This document shows positions 8,950 to 17,647 of a stretch of DNA of 64,000 nt, in pieces. This DNA comes from Noviherbaspirillum pedocola. GTDB lineage: Bacteria > Pseudomonadota > Gammaproteobacteria > Burkholderiales > Burkholderiaceae_D. The stretch is taken from positions 248,001 through 312,000 of the forward strand of contig NZ_JAEPBG010000004.1 in NCBI RefSeq assembly GCF_016632335.1. The letters are read 5' to 3'. A program made the position numbers and the translations under genes. How positions within the stretch are numbered: position 1 is the first letter of the stretch; each line of letters opens with the position of its first letter. The notes below the pieces were generated by a model. That model searched no databases. It saw only the letters and a list, made by a program, of their open reading frames with translations, and was not told where the DNA came from.

Positions 8950-10218
8950 TCAGGTTCCGGCGGGATTGACTCGCGCGCGCTGGTCTATGCGCGCCTGCCG
9001 CAAGGTGTGATAACAGCGCAGTAGGGTTTCGCGCGACCCGAATGCGCCAGCTTTGGTGATGACCGGTACGGAGTGCACGCCGGCGGCAACGGACAGGGGC
9101 ACGCCCGACTCGACTTCTCCGACCAGGTACAGGCCTTGCGACCCCATGGCGGACAGCAATGCGCGCGCCGTCTCGCCTCCCGTGGAGACGATGGCACCGA
9201 TATGTCCGGCCAACGGAGCGATCATATCGGCGAGCGCCTGGCACAGCTGCAAGCCCTCATCCATGATGACCGTCCCTTCCTTCCCGATCAGCAGCAAGGT
9301 ATCCCGGTTTGCAAGCAGCGAATCCGCGACGGCACGGCGGATCTCGGGCCACTGGGGATGAGATTGGCCCTCGCGCAATGCGGCCACCGGGACTTCAATG
9401 CGGTTCAAGTCGGCATTGTCGAATAAATGCTCGGCCTGTCCTCTCGACACGCTCGACAGGCTGCCCACCACCGTGAGGATGGCTCCTTCAACAAACACCG
9501 AAGGAGCTGCCGGCGGCGGTCCGGCGGCAGGCAGCATGGCTGAAAGATGCGTGCTTAGGCCCGCGGAGCCCACCCAGAAACGGCGAACCCGGAGGTCGAG
9601 CGTCGCGCGGGCAATGCTCTGCAGATCCTGTTCCCGCCCGACGTCCAGCACCACTGCCTGAACACCGTCGGCCGCATGCTGCTCCAGAATGGCGCGCAGG
9701 CGGGGCGGCCCCAATCGAATGGTTTCGATGTCGATCGACACGGCATGGATACCGTGGCGGTTCAGCATGGCCGGGATATCCGCAGTGCCTGTCATGCCTT
9801 CGTTGCGCCAGATTTCCGTTTGCTCCAGCGGCACGGCATTCACATATTGGCGACCCCGTGAAGTCAGGCGGCCGGCGCGCGGGAACGCCGGGGCAACGAT
9901 AGCCAGGCCCGCAACGCCGATGATGGCAGCCAGCTCCTGCACGAAGTTACCGCGCAAGGTCGAATCGATTTTCTTGTACAGCAGTTCGGCGGGCGTCCAA
10001 TAGCGATCGAGCAGCTCGGCATGGATTGCCGCTGCCTGTTCCGGCGGCAGGCGCCGCGTATCCGCATCGATTGCGATGACTGCAGCGGATTGGCTGTCGC
10101 TGCCGTGCGCGGCTTCGCGGTCAAGGACCACCAGGGTTTTCCGCCCGGACCTGACGAAGGCACTGGCACAGTCCGCCGCTCCTGAAAGATCATCCGCAAT
10201 GATCACGATGCGCGACAT
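8950..10218 (-). CDS. Four-carbon acid-sugar kinase (DUF1537 family)
   Basis: A 422-residue kinase of the DUF1537 family (DtnK/DenK/OtnK type). The N-terminal SBD domain begins MSRIVIIADDLSGAADCASA, the diagnostic motif with the acidic pair. The C-terminal nucleotide-binding domain contains GSLSSVSRGQAEH and STGGETARALLSAMG. The ATG at 10218 is favoured over 10245 because TGAGG lies about 7 bases upstream and because the family motif starts there. A 46-codon ORF ends 8 bases upstream. It phosphorylates four-carbon sugar acids (threonate or erythronate) at C4 to feed the adjacent PdxA2-like dehydrogenase. The exact stereochemistry of the substrate cannot be read from sequence. Confidence 0.9.
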   Translation of the reverse strand: MSRIVIIADDLSGAADCASAFVRSGRKTLVVLDREAAHGSDSQSAAVIAIDADTRRLPPEQAAAIHAELLDRYWTPAELLYKKIDSTLRGNFVQELAAIIGVAGLAIVAPAFPRAGRLTSRGRQYVNAVPLEQTEIWRNEGMTGTADIPAMLNRHGIHAVSIDIETIRLGPPRLRAILEQHAADGVQAVVLDVGREQDLQSIARATLDLRVRRFWVGSAGLSTHLSAMLPAAGPPPAAPSVFVEGAILTVVGSLSSVSRGQAEHLFDNADLNRIEVPVAALREGQSHPQWPEIRRAVADSLLANRDTLLLIGKEGTVIMDEGLQLCQALADMIAPLAGHIGAIVSTGGETARALLSAMGSQGLYLVGEVESGVPLSVAAGVHSVPVITKAGAFGSRETLLRCYHTLRQARIDQRARVNPAGT

Positions 10219-10225
10219 GATGGCC

Positions 10226-10366
10226 TCAGGCTGATTCGATGACATGGGCCGGTATGCCGACGAATGCCATGACAGGGACGCGCCTTCCCGCGCGGAGCAG
10301 TGAAGGCGCGATCAGCATGCCGCCGTGAATGCAATCCAGGGGGCGCTGGGTAGGGAATCGACCCAT
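10226..10366 (-). CDS. Possible 46-residue small protein upstream of the acid-sugar kinase
   Basis: This ORF starts MGRFPTQRPLDCIHGGMLIA and ends with IESA; the middle part is hydrophobic (VPVMAFVGIPAHVI). The ATG at 10366 is preceded by GGAGATGGAGAC, a good ribosome-binding site, and its TGA lies 8 bases before the kinase ATG, so its translation could be coupled to the kinase. No family was recognised. It may be a true small protein, a leader peptide, or chance. About 245 bases of non-coding sequence to its right separate it from the LysR gene and include a possible hairpin (GGCGCG/CGCGCC around 10573-10592). Confidence 0.35.
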   Translation of the reverse strand: MGRFPTQRPLDCIHGGMLIAPSLLRAGRRVPVMAFVGIPAHVIESA

Positions 10367-10610
10367 GTCTCCATCTCCGTAAGCCATGGCTATGACTGCT
10401 TGATATGCCTGGAATGCGCATATTGGAGGGGAATTTAAACGATTTGCGCAGCACGAGCGAGAAATAAGGTGTCAACGATGTGTGTATGCGCAATGGGAGC
10501 ATTTCACCTGATCGTTCCGATGGCAGACCATCCCGGCCAAAGCGACGGGATCGGTGCCCGGTCCGATATGTGATCCGGCGCGAGTTCGCGCGCCCTCGTG
10601 CCGGGCTCAC

Positions 10611-11600
10611 TCACGCCATGGCGTTCTGCTGTCCGAGGATGGACACGAACATCTTTCCGGCAGATGACAATGTGACGTTTTTCCGCCAGACGACGCCATA
10701 CGGCTCCATCTTCGATTTGAGATGGGTCGGCAGAATGCACAGGATGCCTTTTGCGGCGAAGAAGTGCGCTATGTCCAGCGGCATGACGGCGACCATCTCC
10801 GAATCCTGCAGGAGGGAGGTGGCAACGAATGTCGACGAGGTCTCGATCACATTCTTCGGAAGCATGACGCCCGCCTGCCTGAACTCGTGCTCGACCAGCA
10901 CGCGCAAGGGCGCATTGGCGGTGTACAGAACCCACGATTGCCTTCCTAGCTCATGCAGGCTCACGTCGCGCGCCTGCGCCAGCGGATGATTGCTCCCGGC
11001 GACGATGCAGATGGGCTCTTCGCGCAGCACCGTGTAGTCGTACAGATGCGGCTGGAGCGAAACGGTAGGGCGGCCGATGACCACATCAAGACGGCCTTCA
11101 TCCAGCAGCTGGAGCTGCTTCGTGCTGGTTTCCTCGAAGATTTCGATCGACAGCTCCGGCTGCAGGCTTCTCAGTTTGGCGAGGGCTCGCGTGAGCAGGA
11201 TAGGCACCGCTCCCATGATTGTTCCCACTGCCAACCGGCCGCCCTGGCCATTCATGATGTCCGTCAGCTCCTCGCGCAGATTGCCGAGGTCGCTCTGGAT
11301 AAGCCGCGCATAGCGGATCACGCATCGGCCAAGCTCCGTTGCTTCGATCCCTCTCGACGAACGATCGAACAACGTGATGCCGAAGGATGTCTCCAGCTCA
11401 TGCAAGGCCTTGGTGGCGGCGGGCTGTGTCATGCACATGACCTCGGCCGCCTTGTGCAATGAGCCCTGTTCATCCAGCGCGGTGAGCAGCGCGATCTGGC
11501 GCAGGCGCAGACGGCCGATGATGAAGCTCAGTGGAGGGAGGGAATGCGACGTGTCTTCCAAAAAGTTATCGCCCGATAAAATTTGATCATTAGACGGCAT
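10611..11600 (-). CDS. LysR-family regulator, GbpR-like, of the sugar-acid locus
   Basis: A 329-residue LysR-type regulator starting MPSNDQILSGDNFLEDTSHS at 11600, with GAGG upstream. The helix-turn-helix lies at about residues 35-95 (LRLRQIALLTALDEQGSLHK, QPAATKALHELE, LFDRSSRGIEATELG). The effector domain follows (LAVGTIMGAVPILLTRALAKL). The style resembles GbpR-type LysR regulators that sense sugars or sugar acids. A longer frame to 11747 adds an unlikely Cys-rich segment and was rejected. It is transcribed divergently from the GguC-like gene at 11944, a typical arrangement for a LysR protein that controls the adjacent catabolic operon. Confidence 0.9.
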   Translation of the reverse strand: MPSNDQILSGDNFLEDTSHSLPPLSFIIGRLRLRQIALLTALDEQGSLHKAAEVMCMTQPAATKALHELETSFGITLFDRSSRGIEATELGRCVIRYARLIQSDLGNLREELTDIMNGQGGRLAVGTIMGAVPILLTRALAKLRSLQPELSIEIFEETSTKQLQLLDEGRLDVVIGRPTVSLQPHLYDYTVLREEPICIVAGSNHPLAQARDVSLHELGRQSWVLYTANAPLRVLVEHEFRQAGVMLPKNVIETSSTFVATSLLQDSEMVAVMPLDIAHFFAAKGILCILPTHLKSKMEPYGVVWRKNVTLSSAGKMFVSILGQQNAMA

Positions 11601-11943
11601 GCAACAAGCCTCATATATTCGACAGCAACAACAAACAAATGCGGTGGTCCAGTTTGCCTGGCCCGACACGATACAACGGAGACACTCCTCAAATGCATAG
11701 AATCCCGAAAAAAGTGCCCGGGCGCAGTCCTTGATGCGCTGAGGCATCGAGCCTCGTCATCCATAACCCAAGCCGCATCCGCAATCCAACGATCGAGATA
11801 CCGCCCAGGTAGCTGCCATGCTGCGCGCATGCGGCCGGGCCACGTCTGATCATGCGAACGCAGACTAGGTGCGCAGCGCTTGCCGAAGGCAGGCGTCTCA
11901 TCGATTCACTGGTCCCTATTCGGGCTTTAGGAGCATTACCGAG
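11601..11943. other. Divergent control region of the sugar-acid locus
   Basis: This 343-base gap lies between the LysR gene and the GguC-like gene and should hold the LysR autoregulatory site and the promoter of the long plus-strand catabolic series. The left third is AT-richer (ATATATTC, ACAACAAACAAAT). A small hairpin GAGGC-ATCGA-GCCTC is at 11741-11755. No unambiguous T-N11-A box could be singled out by eye. Nothing coding is supported here. Confidence 0.4.
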
Positions 11944-12939
11944 ATGAGACTGATCCAGTTCGAAACCCCGCAGGGAAGTCGCAAGGTCGGGAAGATACGG
12001 GGATGGGATATCGAAGTCATTCCGCATGCTTCGTCGGTGCGCGAACTGGCACTCGCCGCGATCCGAACCGGTGAACCGCTGGAGCGCCATGTGCATGCGC
12101 TGGGCATCGAAGGTCATGAGGATTATCGGATCGTGCTGAGCGAAGGGCGGGTGCTGCCGCCGCTGGACCATGCGGACCATGCGCATTGCCTGGTATCAGG
12201 CTCGGGCCTGACCCACCTGGGTAGCGCATCCACGCGCGACAGCATGCACCGCGGTGCCGGCCGCAGGGAAACCGGTCCGAGCGACGCGATGCGCCTGTTC
12301 AAATCGGGCATGGCCGGCGGGCGTCCTGCCGAGGGCCAAGCCGGCATCGCGACGGGATGGTTCTACAAGGGGGACGGAGCCATCGTGGTCCGTCCGGGCG
12401 CGGCGATCCCTGTTCCCGATTTCGCCGACGACGCTGGTGAAGAGCCTGAACTGGCAGGGTTGTACGTCATCGGCGACGACGGTGCGCCGTACCGCATAGG
12501 CTTCGCGATCGGCAACGAATTCGCCGACCACGGAACCGAGGGCAAGAATTACCTGTATCTCGCCCATTCCAAGCTTGGCTACTGCTCATTCGGACCGGAA
12601 CTCTATGTCGGCGCCTTGCCTGCAACCCTGATCGGCATGAGCCGCATCCGGCGCGAGGGGCGCGTGATCTGGGAAAGGGAGTTCATCAGTGGCCAGGACC
12701 ATATGAGCCATTCGATCGAAAACCTGGAGTACCACCATTTCAAATACAACCAGTTTCTGCGACCGGGCGATGTCCATGTCCATTTCTTCGGAGCGCCCGC
12801 ACTGTCCTTCGCGGACGGGGTTCATATCCAGTCCGGCGACACCTTTGAAATCAGTATTCCGGAGTTCGGCGAGCCGCTGACCAACGCCGTCACGAGCAGC
12901 AGGCCACGCGTGGCCATGAACGGTGTCGCCGTCCTTTGA
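11944..12939 (+). CDS. GguC / AraD1-family protein (fumarylacetoacetate-hydrolase superfamily)
   Basis: A 331-residue protein starting MRLIQFETPQGSRKVGKIRG, with AGGAG at 11929-11933. It has the FAH-superfamily fold signs: GSGLTHLGSASTRD, IGFAIGNEFADHGTEGKNY, and SFGPELYVG. Members called GguC or AraD1 occur in sugar and sugar-acid operons of Agrobacterium and Burkholderiales and are thought to act on 2-keto-3-deoxy sugar acids, for example as dehydratases, but the reaction is poorly defined. It opens the plus-strand operon ahead of the ABC importer (54-base gap), consistent with a catabolic enzyme. The upstream in-frame ATG at 11869 lacks a ribosome-binding site. Confidence 0.8.
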   Translation: MRLIQFETPQGSRKVGKIRGWDIEVIPHASSVRELALAAIRTGEPLERHVHALGIEGHEDYRIVLSEGRVLPPLDHADHAHCLVSGSGLTHLGSASTRDSMHRGAGRRETGPSDAMRLFKSGMAGGRPAEGQAGIATGWFYKGDGAIVVRPGAAIPVPDFADDAGEEPELAGLYVIGDDGAPYRIGFAIGNEFADHGTEGKNYLYLAHSKLGYCSFGPELYVGALPATLIGMSRIRREGRVIWEREFISGQDHMSHSIENLEYHHFKYNQFLRPGDVHVHFFGAPALSFADGVHIQSGDTFEISIPEFGEPLTNAVTSSRPRVAMNGVAVL

Positions 12940-12993
12940 CGTCGGACCACAGCGCAGGCAACTAACAGGAATAAGGGAAGGCTCAGGAGTGCC

Positions 12994-13677
12994 ATGACTT
13001 ACACCTTCGATTTCAATGCAGTATTCGCCAGTTGGCCCCGACTCCTGGAAGGGGCATGGCTGACCATCGAACTGTCCGCCATTTCGATCGCTCTGGGCTT
13101 TGTGCTCGGCACCTTGTGCGCCATTGCCAGCAGGAGCCGCATCAAGCCGCTGCTCTGGCTGATCAATGCGTACATCGAAGTGATCCGCAACACGCCCTTG
13201 CTGGTACAGGTGTTCCTGGTGTTCTTTGGCCTGGCCAGCATCGGCCTCAAGCTGTCCGCCGAAGTCGCCGCCGTGATTGCATTGGTCCTCAACGTTGGCG
13301 CCTACACCACCGAGATCATGCGCGCCGGGATCAACTCCATCCATCCGGGTCAGATTGAAGCAGCGGAATGCCTCGGCATGTCCAAGGCGCATGTCTACTG
13401 GCATGTGGTGCTGCTGCCGGCGGTCGAGCGGGTGTATCCGGCGCTGAGCAGCCAGTTCATCCTGCTCATGCTCGCTTCAAGCATCGTTTCCCAGATATCG
13501 GCGGAAGAGCTGACCGCGACCGCCAATATCGTCCAGTCCGAAACCTTCAGGAGCTTCGAGGTGTATTTCGTGGTGGCCTTTGCCTACCTGCTCCTGTCCT
13601 TCCTGTTCCGCGGCGTGTTCTGGCTGATCGGCAACGGCGTATTCGTGCGCAGGCGCAAGCTCGGCACGCCCATCTGA
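12994..13677 (+). CDS. ABC transporter permease, polar amino acid (HisM/GlnP) type
   Basis: A 227-residue inner-membrane protein with about five membrane segments. It has the EAA loop that contacts the ATPase (QIEAAECLGMSKAHVYWHVV) and the family motif YIEVIRNTPLLVQVFLVFFG. It is followed after 9 bases by a second permease, then by the ATPase and binding protein, so it forms one importer of the polar-amino-acid class. Because all flanking genes are for sugar-acid breakdown, the substrate may be a sugar acid rather than an amino acid; that is inference from context. Confidence 0.92.
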   Translation: MTYTFDFNAVFASWPRLLEGAWLTIELSAISIALGFVLGTLCAIASRSRIKPLLWLINAYIEVIRNTPLLVQVFLVFFGLASIGLKLSAEVAAVIALVLNVGAYTTEIMRAGINSIHPGQIEAAECLGMSKAHVYWHVVLLPAVERVYPALSSQFILLMLASSIVSQISAEELTATANIVQSETFRSFEVYFVVAFAYLLLSFLFRGVFWLIGNGVFVRRRKLGTPI

Positions 13678-13686
13678 GGAGCGTTC

Positions 13687-14337
13687 ATGACCCAGTTTTC
13701 TTCCACCCACGTCATGTACCTGTTGCAGGCGGCGCTCTGGACGATTGCGCTCTCGCTCATCGCGTTCGCCGGCGGCGGCCTGTTCGGATTCATCATTGCT
13801 CTGGCCCGGACTTCGCGTTCCACGTTGGCCAGGAGGCTGGCCAGCGGCTATATCCAGATCGTGCAGGGTATCCCGCTGCTGGTGATCCTGTTCATCTCGT
13901 ATTTCGGCCTGAGCATCGCCGGTCTCGACCTGTCGGGACTGGTCGCAGCCGGCATCTCGTTCACCATTTATTCCGCGGCCTTCCTGGGCGAGATCTGGCG
14001 CGGCTGCATCGAAGCGGTGCCTCGTACGCAATGGGAAGCTTCCGAATGCCTGGGCTTCAACCGCTTCGAGCAATTGCAGAAGGTAATCCTGCCACAGGCC
14101 GCGCGCATTGCCATACCGCCGACCGTGGGCTTCATGGTCCAGATCGTGAAGAACACTTCGCTGGCATCGATCATCGGGTTCGTCGACTTGTCGCGTGCCG
14201 GGCAGATCGTCAACAACGCAACGTTTCAGCCATTCACGGTGTTTGGCTGTGTCGCCGTGATCTATTTCTTCATGTGCTATCCGCTCTCAGCGCTGAGCAA
14301 GTCCCTGGAAAGGAAATTGAATGTCAGCCATCGTTAG
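13687..14337 (+). CDS. ABC transporter permease, polar amino acid (HisQ/GlnP) type
   Basis: A 216-residue permease, partner of the one immediately upstream. It carries YIQIVQGIPLLVILFISYFG, the EAA loop region TQWEASECLGFNRFEQLQKV, and a conserved C-terminal transmembrane segment. Its 3' end overlaps the start of the ATPase gene by 17 bases, indicating translational coupling. The start is preceded by GAGGAG. Confidence 0.92.
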   Translation: MTQFSSTHVMYLLQAALWTIALSLIAFAGGGLFGFIIALARTSRSTLARRLASGYIQIVQGIPLLVILFISYFGLSIAGLDLSGLVAAGISFTIYSAAFLGEIWRGCIEAVPRTQWEASECLGFNRFEQLQKVILPQAARIAIPPTVGFMVQIVKNTSLASIIGFVDLSRAGQIVNNATFQPFTVFGCVAVIYFFMCYPLSALSKSLERKLNVSHR

Positions 14338-15055
14338 TATCCGCAATCTGCACAAGAGCTTTGGCCCGGCCAAGGTGTTGAACGGCGTATCGCTGGAAGT
14401 CAAGAAGAGCCAGATGGTGGCCATCATCGGCCGCAGCGGCTCGGGGAAGAGCACGCTGCTGCGTTGCCTGAACGGTCTCGAAAAGGTCGACTCCGGCGAT
14501 ATCGAAGTCTGCGGCTACCAGGTCAGCCGGCCGGAAGGCCTGGACCTGCGCCAGCTGCGCAAAAAGGTCGGCATCGTGTTCCAGAGCTACAACCTGTTTC
14601 CGCACCTGACGGTCGAGCGCAATGTCACGCTCGCGCTCACCACGATCAAGAAGATGCCGCTTGCCGAGGCGAAGAGCACGGCCGACTCCGTGCTGCAGAT
14701 GGTCGGCATGGAACACAAGAAGGACGCCTATCCGGAACAGCTCTCGGGCGGACAGCAGCAACGGGTGGCGATTGCGCGCTCGCTGGCGATGGCGCCGGAA
14801 CTGATGCTGTTCGATGAGGTGACGTCAGCGCTCGACCCCGAGCTGACCGCCGAAGTCCTGAAGGTCATGGAAAACCTTGCCAGGAACGGCATGACGATGG
14901 CCCTGGTCACGCATGAGATGGCCTTCGCCCGCAAGCTGGCCGATGTGCTGGTGTTCATGCATCAGGGGAAGGTATGGGAAGTGGGACCGCCGGAAGAACT
15001 CTTCGAACGTCCGAAGACATCCGAGCTGGCCAAATTCGTAAGCAGTGAACTTTAA
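14321..15055 (+). CDS. ABC transporter ATP-binding protein, polar amino acid (GlnQ/HisP) type
   Basis: A 244-residue ATPase with Walker A GRSGSGKSTLLRCLNGLE, Q-loop FQSYNLFPHLTVERN, signature LSGGQQQRVAIARSLA, Walker B LMLFDEVTSALDPE and H-loop LVTHEMAFA. The D/E in Walker B is intact. Length and motifs match GlnQ/HisP. It energises the two permeases encoded just before it. Confidence 0.93.
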   Translation: MSAIVSIRNLHKSFGPAKVLNGVSLEVKKSQMVAIIGRSGSGKSTLLRCLNGLEKVDSGDIEVCGYQVSRPEGLDLRQLRKKVGIVFQSYNLFPHLTVERNVTLALTTIKKMPLAEAKSTADSVLQMVGMEHKKDAYPEQLSGGQQQRVAIARSLAMAPELMLFDEVTSALDPELTAEVLKVMENLARNGMTMALVTHEMAFARKLADVLVFMHQGKVWEVGPPEELFERPKTSELAKFVSSEL

Positions 15056-15084
15056 CAAGCGTCGCAAACCATCTGGAGACAACA

Positions 15085-15891
15085 ATGAAATCGATATTCA
15101 AGGCCACACAAAAACTCGCCGCCGTCGTACTCGGCATGGCTTTCCTGGCGCAGGCGGCGCAGGCCGTCACGCCGGCCGAGATCAAGCAGCGCAAGAAGGT
15201 GCTGGTCGCGATCGATCTCGGCACGCCGCCGTTCGGATCCACCGACGCGCAGATGCAGCCGCAGGGATCCGATGTCGAAGTGGCGCGCATGATGGCCAAG
15301 GACCTGGGTGTGGAGCTGGAAATCGTGCCCGTGACCGGTCCGAACCGGATTCCGTTCCTGATGACGAACAAGGCCGACATGGTCATTTCCTCGTTCAGCA
15401 TCTCTCCCGAGCGCGCGAAAGTGGTGGCATTCAGCGCTCCGTATGGCGCGATCCAGTTCGTGGTTGCGGCGCCGAAGTCGGTGCCGATCAAGGGAATCGA
15501 TGATCTGGTGGGCAAGCGTACCGGCGTCGTGCGCGGAAACATCCAGGACAATCTGCTGACCCCGATGGCCCCGAAAGGCGCCACGGTCGTGCGCTTCGAT
15601 GACGATGCCACGGTGACCGCCGCTGTACTGTCCGGGCAGGTCGATGCGCTGTGCACGCCGAGCATCCTGTCCGCGGCCATTGCGAAACAGAATCCGGACA
15701 AGCAGATCGAAACGAAGTTCGCGATCAAGACCGGTCCCTATGCGGTCGGACTGCGCAAGAGCGATACCGAGCTCAAGCAGTGGGTCGACACCTGGATCGC
15801 GGCGAACCTGAAGAATGGCCGCCTGGGCGAAGCCTATGCGCGCTGGGTCGGCCAGCCGCTGCCTGATCTGACGCCCTTCATGACCAACTGA
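15085..15891 (+). CDS. ABC transporter substrate-binding protein, SBP family 3
   Basis: A 268-residue periplasmic protein with a signal peptide ending near residue 27 (AQAAQAVTPAEIKQRKKV). It has the SBP_bac_3 pattern: LVAIDLGTPPFGSTDAQMQP, MVISSFSISPERAKVVAFSA, and a C-terminal AYARWVGQPLPDLTP. GGAGACAAC precedes the ATG. It is the last gene of the importer set and precedes the UxaA-type dehydratase by 113 bases. Sugar acid, polyol acid or amino acid ligands are all possible. Confidence 0.92.
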   Translation: MKSIFKATQKLAAVVLGMAFLAQAAQAVTPAEIKQRKKVLVAIDLGTPPFGSTDAQMQPQGSDVEVARMMAKDLGVELEIVPVTGPNRIPFLMTNKADMVISSFSISPERAKVVAFSAPYGAIQFVVAAPKSVPIKGIDDLVGKRTGVVRGNIQDNLLTPMAPKGATVVRFDDDATVTAAVLSGQVDALCTPSILSAAIAKQNPDKQIETKFAIKTGPYAVGLRKSDTELKQWVDTWIAANLKNGRLGEAYARWVGQPLPDLTPFMTN

Positions 15892-16004
15892 AGCCGCGGG
15901 CGGCCGGAGTCGCTCTGGCTGCCCATCGTTTCTCCCACGCAGCGATTCCCCGTTCCGCTGCGCACCGGCTGTGGTCGGCATGCGCAAGGGAATGAGGTGA
16001 TCGC

Positions 16005-17576
16005 ATGCCCGCCGCACGAATCACAACAAGCTGTCGAACCATGATGCAAACCCTCTCTCCAGTCATTCGGCTCCATCCCAACGACGATGTCGTCATCGCC
16101 CGGCGGCAGCTCCTGCCCGGCACACGCATCGATACGGAAGGCGTGACGGTGGCTTCCCTGATCCCCGCGGGCCACAAGATGGCGACGCGCCGCCTCGACT
16201 CCGGGCAGCCGGTCAAGCGCTACGACCAGGTCATCGGCACCGCGAGCCGGGACATCGAGCCCGGCCAGCATGTGCACACGCAGAACCTGGCGATGGCCGA
16301 TTTCGCGCGCCGGCATGAGGCAGGCGCCGACGCGCGGCCCACCGATTACCTGCCCGAACCCGCGACCTTCATGGGCATCGTACGGCCGGATGGCCGCGTT
16401 GCCACGCGCAACTACATCGGCGTACTGACCTCGGTGAATTGTTCCGCCACTGTGGCGCATGCCATTGCCGACCATTTCAGGAGGGACTTCAATCCCGGCG
16501 CGCTCGCGGCTTTCCCCAATGTGGACGGCGTCGTGGCATTAACGCATGGCCTGGGTTGCGCGGTCGACTCAGAAGGCGAAGCGCTCGCAATGCTGCGCCG
16601 AACGCTCGCCGGCTATGCCAGGCATGCCAACTTCGCCGCGGTATTGATCGTCGGCCTGGGCTGCGAGACCAACCAGATCGCCGGCATGCTCGACGCGCAC
16701 GGATTGAAGGAGCATGAGTTCTTCCACACGTTCACCATCCAGGGCAGCGGCGGCACCGCAAAGACGGTACGCCTGGGTGTGGAGAAGATCATGAGCATGC
16801 TGCCCAAGGCGAACGACATCCGGCGCGAACCGGTGTCGGCGCGCCATCTGACGCTGGGGCTGCAATGCGGAGGATCGGACGGCTATTCGGGCATCACCGC
16901 CAATCCGGCTTTGGGCGCCGCGGTGGATCTGCTGGTGCGCCATGGCGGTACAGCCATCCTGTCCGAGACCCCGGAAATCTATGGCGCTGAACACCTGCTT
17001 ACGCGCCGGGCCGTGTCGCCCGTGGTCGCCGACAAGCTGAACGAACGCATCGCATGGTGGGAGCAGTATTGCGCGCACAACGGCGCCGAACTGAACAACA
17101 ACCCTTCCGCAGGCAACAAGGCCGGCGGCTTGACCACCATCCTGGAAAAATCGCTGGGCGCCGTGGCCAAGGGCGGCACCACCAATCTGGTCGAAGTCTA
17201 TCGCTATGCCGAACCCGTAAACGCACGCGGGCTGGTCTTCATGGACACGCCCGGGTATGACCCGGTCTCGGCCACCGGCCAGGTCGCCGGCGGCGCCAAC
17301 ATGATCTGCTTCACCACCGGCCGTGGCTCCGCCTATGGCTGCGCGCCGGCGCCGTCGCTGAAGCTCGCGACCAATACGGCGCTGTGGGAAAGGCAGGAAG
17401 ACGATATGGACATCAATTGCGGCGGCATTGCCGACGGTACGGAAAGCATCGAAGAAGCCGGCGCGCGCTTTTTCCAGATGATCCTCGACACCGCTTCCGG
17501 CGCGAAGACGAAGAGCGAAATGCATGGATATGGCCAGAACGAATTCGTGCCCTGGAACACCGGCGTGCTGACCTGA
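16005..17576 (+). CDS. Altronate/galactarate dehydratase family protein (UxaA type)
   Basis: A 523-residue hydro-lyase. The N-terminal SAF domain (about residues 20-90, starting LHPNDDVVIARRQLLPGTRI) is followed by the catalytic UxaA domain with TRNYIGVLTSVNCSATVAHA, ALTHGLGCAVDSEGEA, LGLQCGGSDGYSGITANPAL and GAELNNNPSAGNKAGGLTTI. UxaA and GarD family enzymes remove water from altronate or galactarate with an Fe cofactor to give 2-keto-3-deoxy acids. The 16005 start has GAGGTGAT upstream; 16041 is an alternative that would shorten the protein by 12 residues and fits the family N-terminus. It is shared between the importer and downstream sugar-acid enzymes. Confidence 0.88.
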   Translation: MPAARITTSCRTMMQTLSPVIRLHPNDDVVIARRQLLPGTRIDTEGVTVASLIPAGHKMATRRLDSGQPVKRYDQVIGTASRDIEPGQHVHTQNLAMADFARRHEAGADARPTDYLPEPATFMGIVRPDGRVATRNYIGVLTSVNCSATVAHAIADHFRRDFNPGALAAFPNVDGVVALTHGLGCAVDSEGEALAMLRRTLAGYARHANFAAVLIVGLGCETNQIAGMLDAHGLKEHEFFHTFTIQGSGGTAKTVRLGVEKIMSMLPKANDIRREPVSARHLTLGLQCGGSDGYSGITANPALGAAVDLLVRHGGTAILSETPEIYGAEHLLTRRAVSPVVADKLNERIAWWEQYCAHNGAELNNNPSAGNKAGGLTTILEKSLGAVAKGGTTNLVEVYRYAEPVNARGLVFMDTPGYDPVSATGQVAGGANMICFTTGRGSAYGCAPAPSLKLATNTALWERQEDDMDINCGGIADGTESIEEAGARFFQMILDTASGAKTKSEMHGYGQNEFVPWNTGVLT

Positions 17577-17647
17577 ACCAGGCCGGATTGCTTCAGGGCG
17601 CGCCGCATACCGCGGCCCGCAAGTCAAAGAACTGCAAGAGGAAAAAA

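Noticed and set aside
10573-10592. Hairpin GGCGCG/CGCGCC after the GbpR-like LysR gene
   Set aside because: No T-run follows on the transcribed strand and such GC stems are frequent in this GC-rich sequence.
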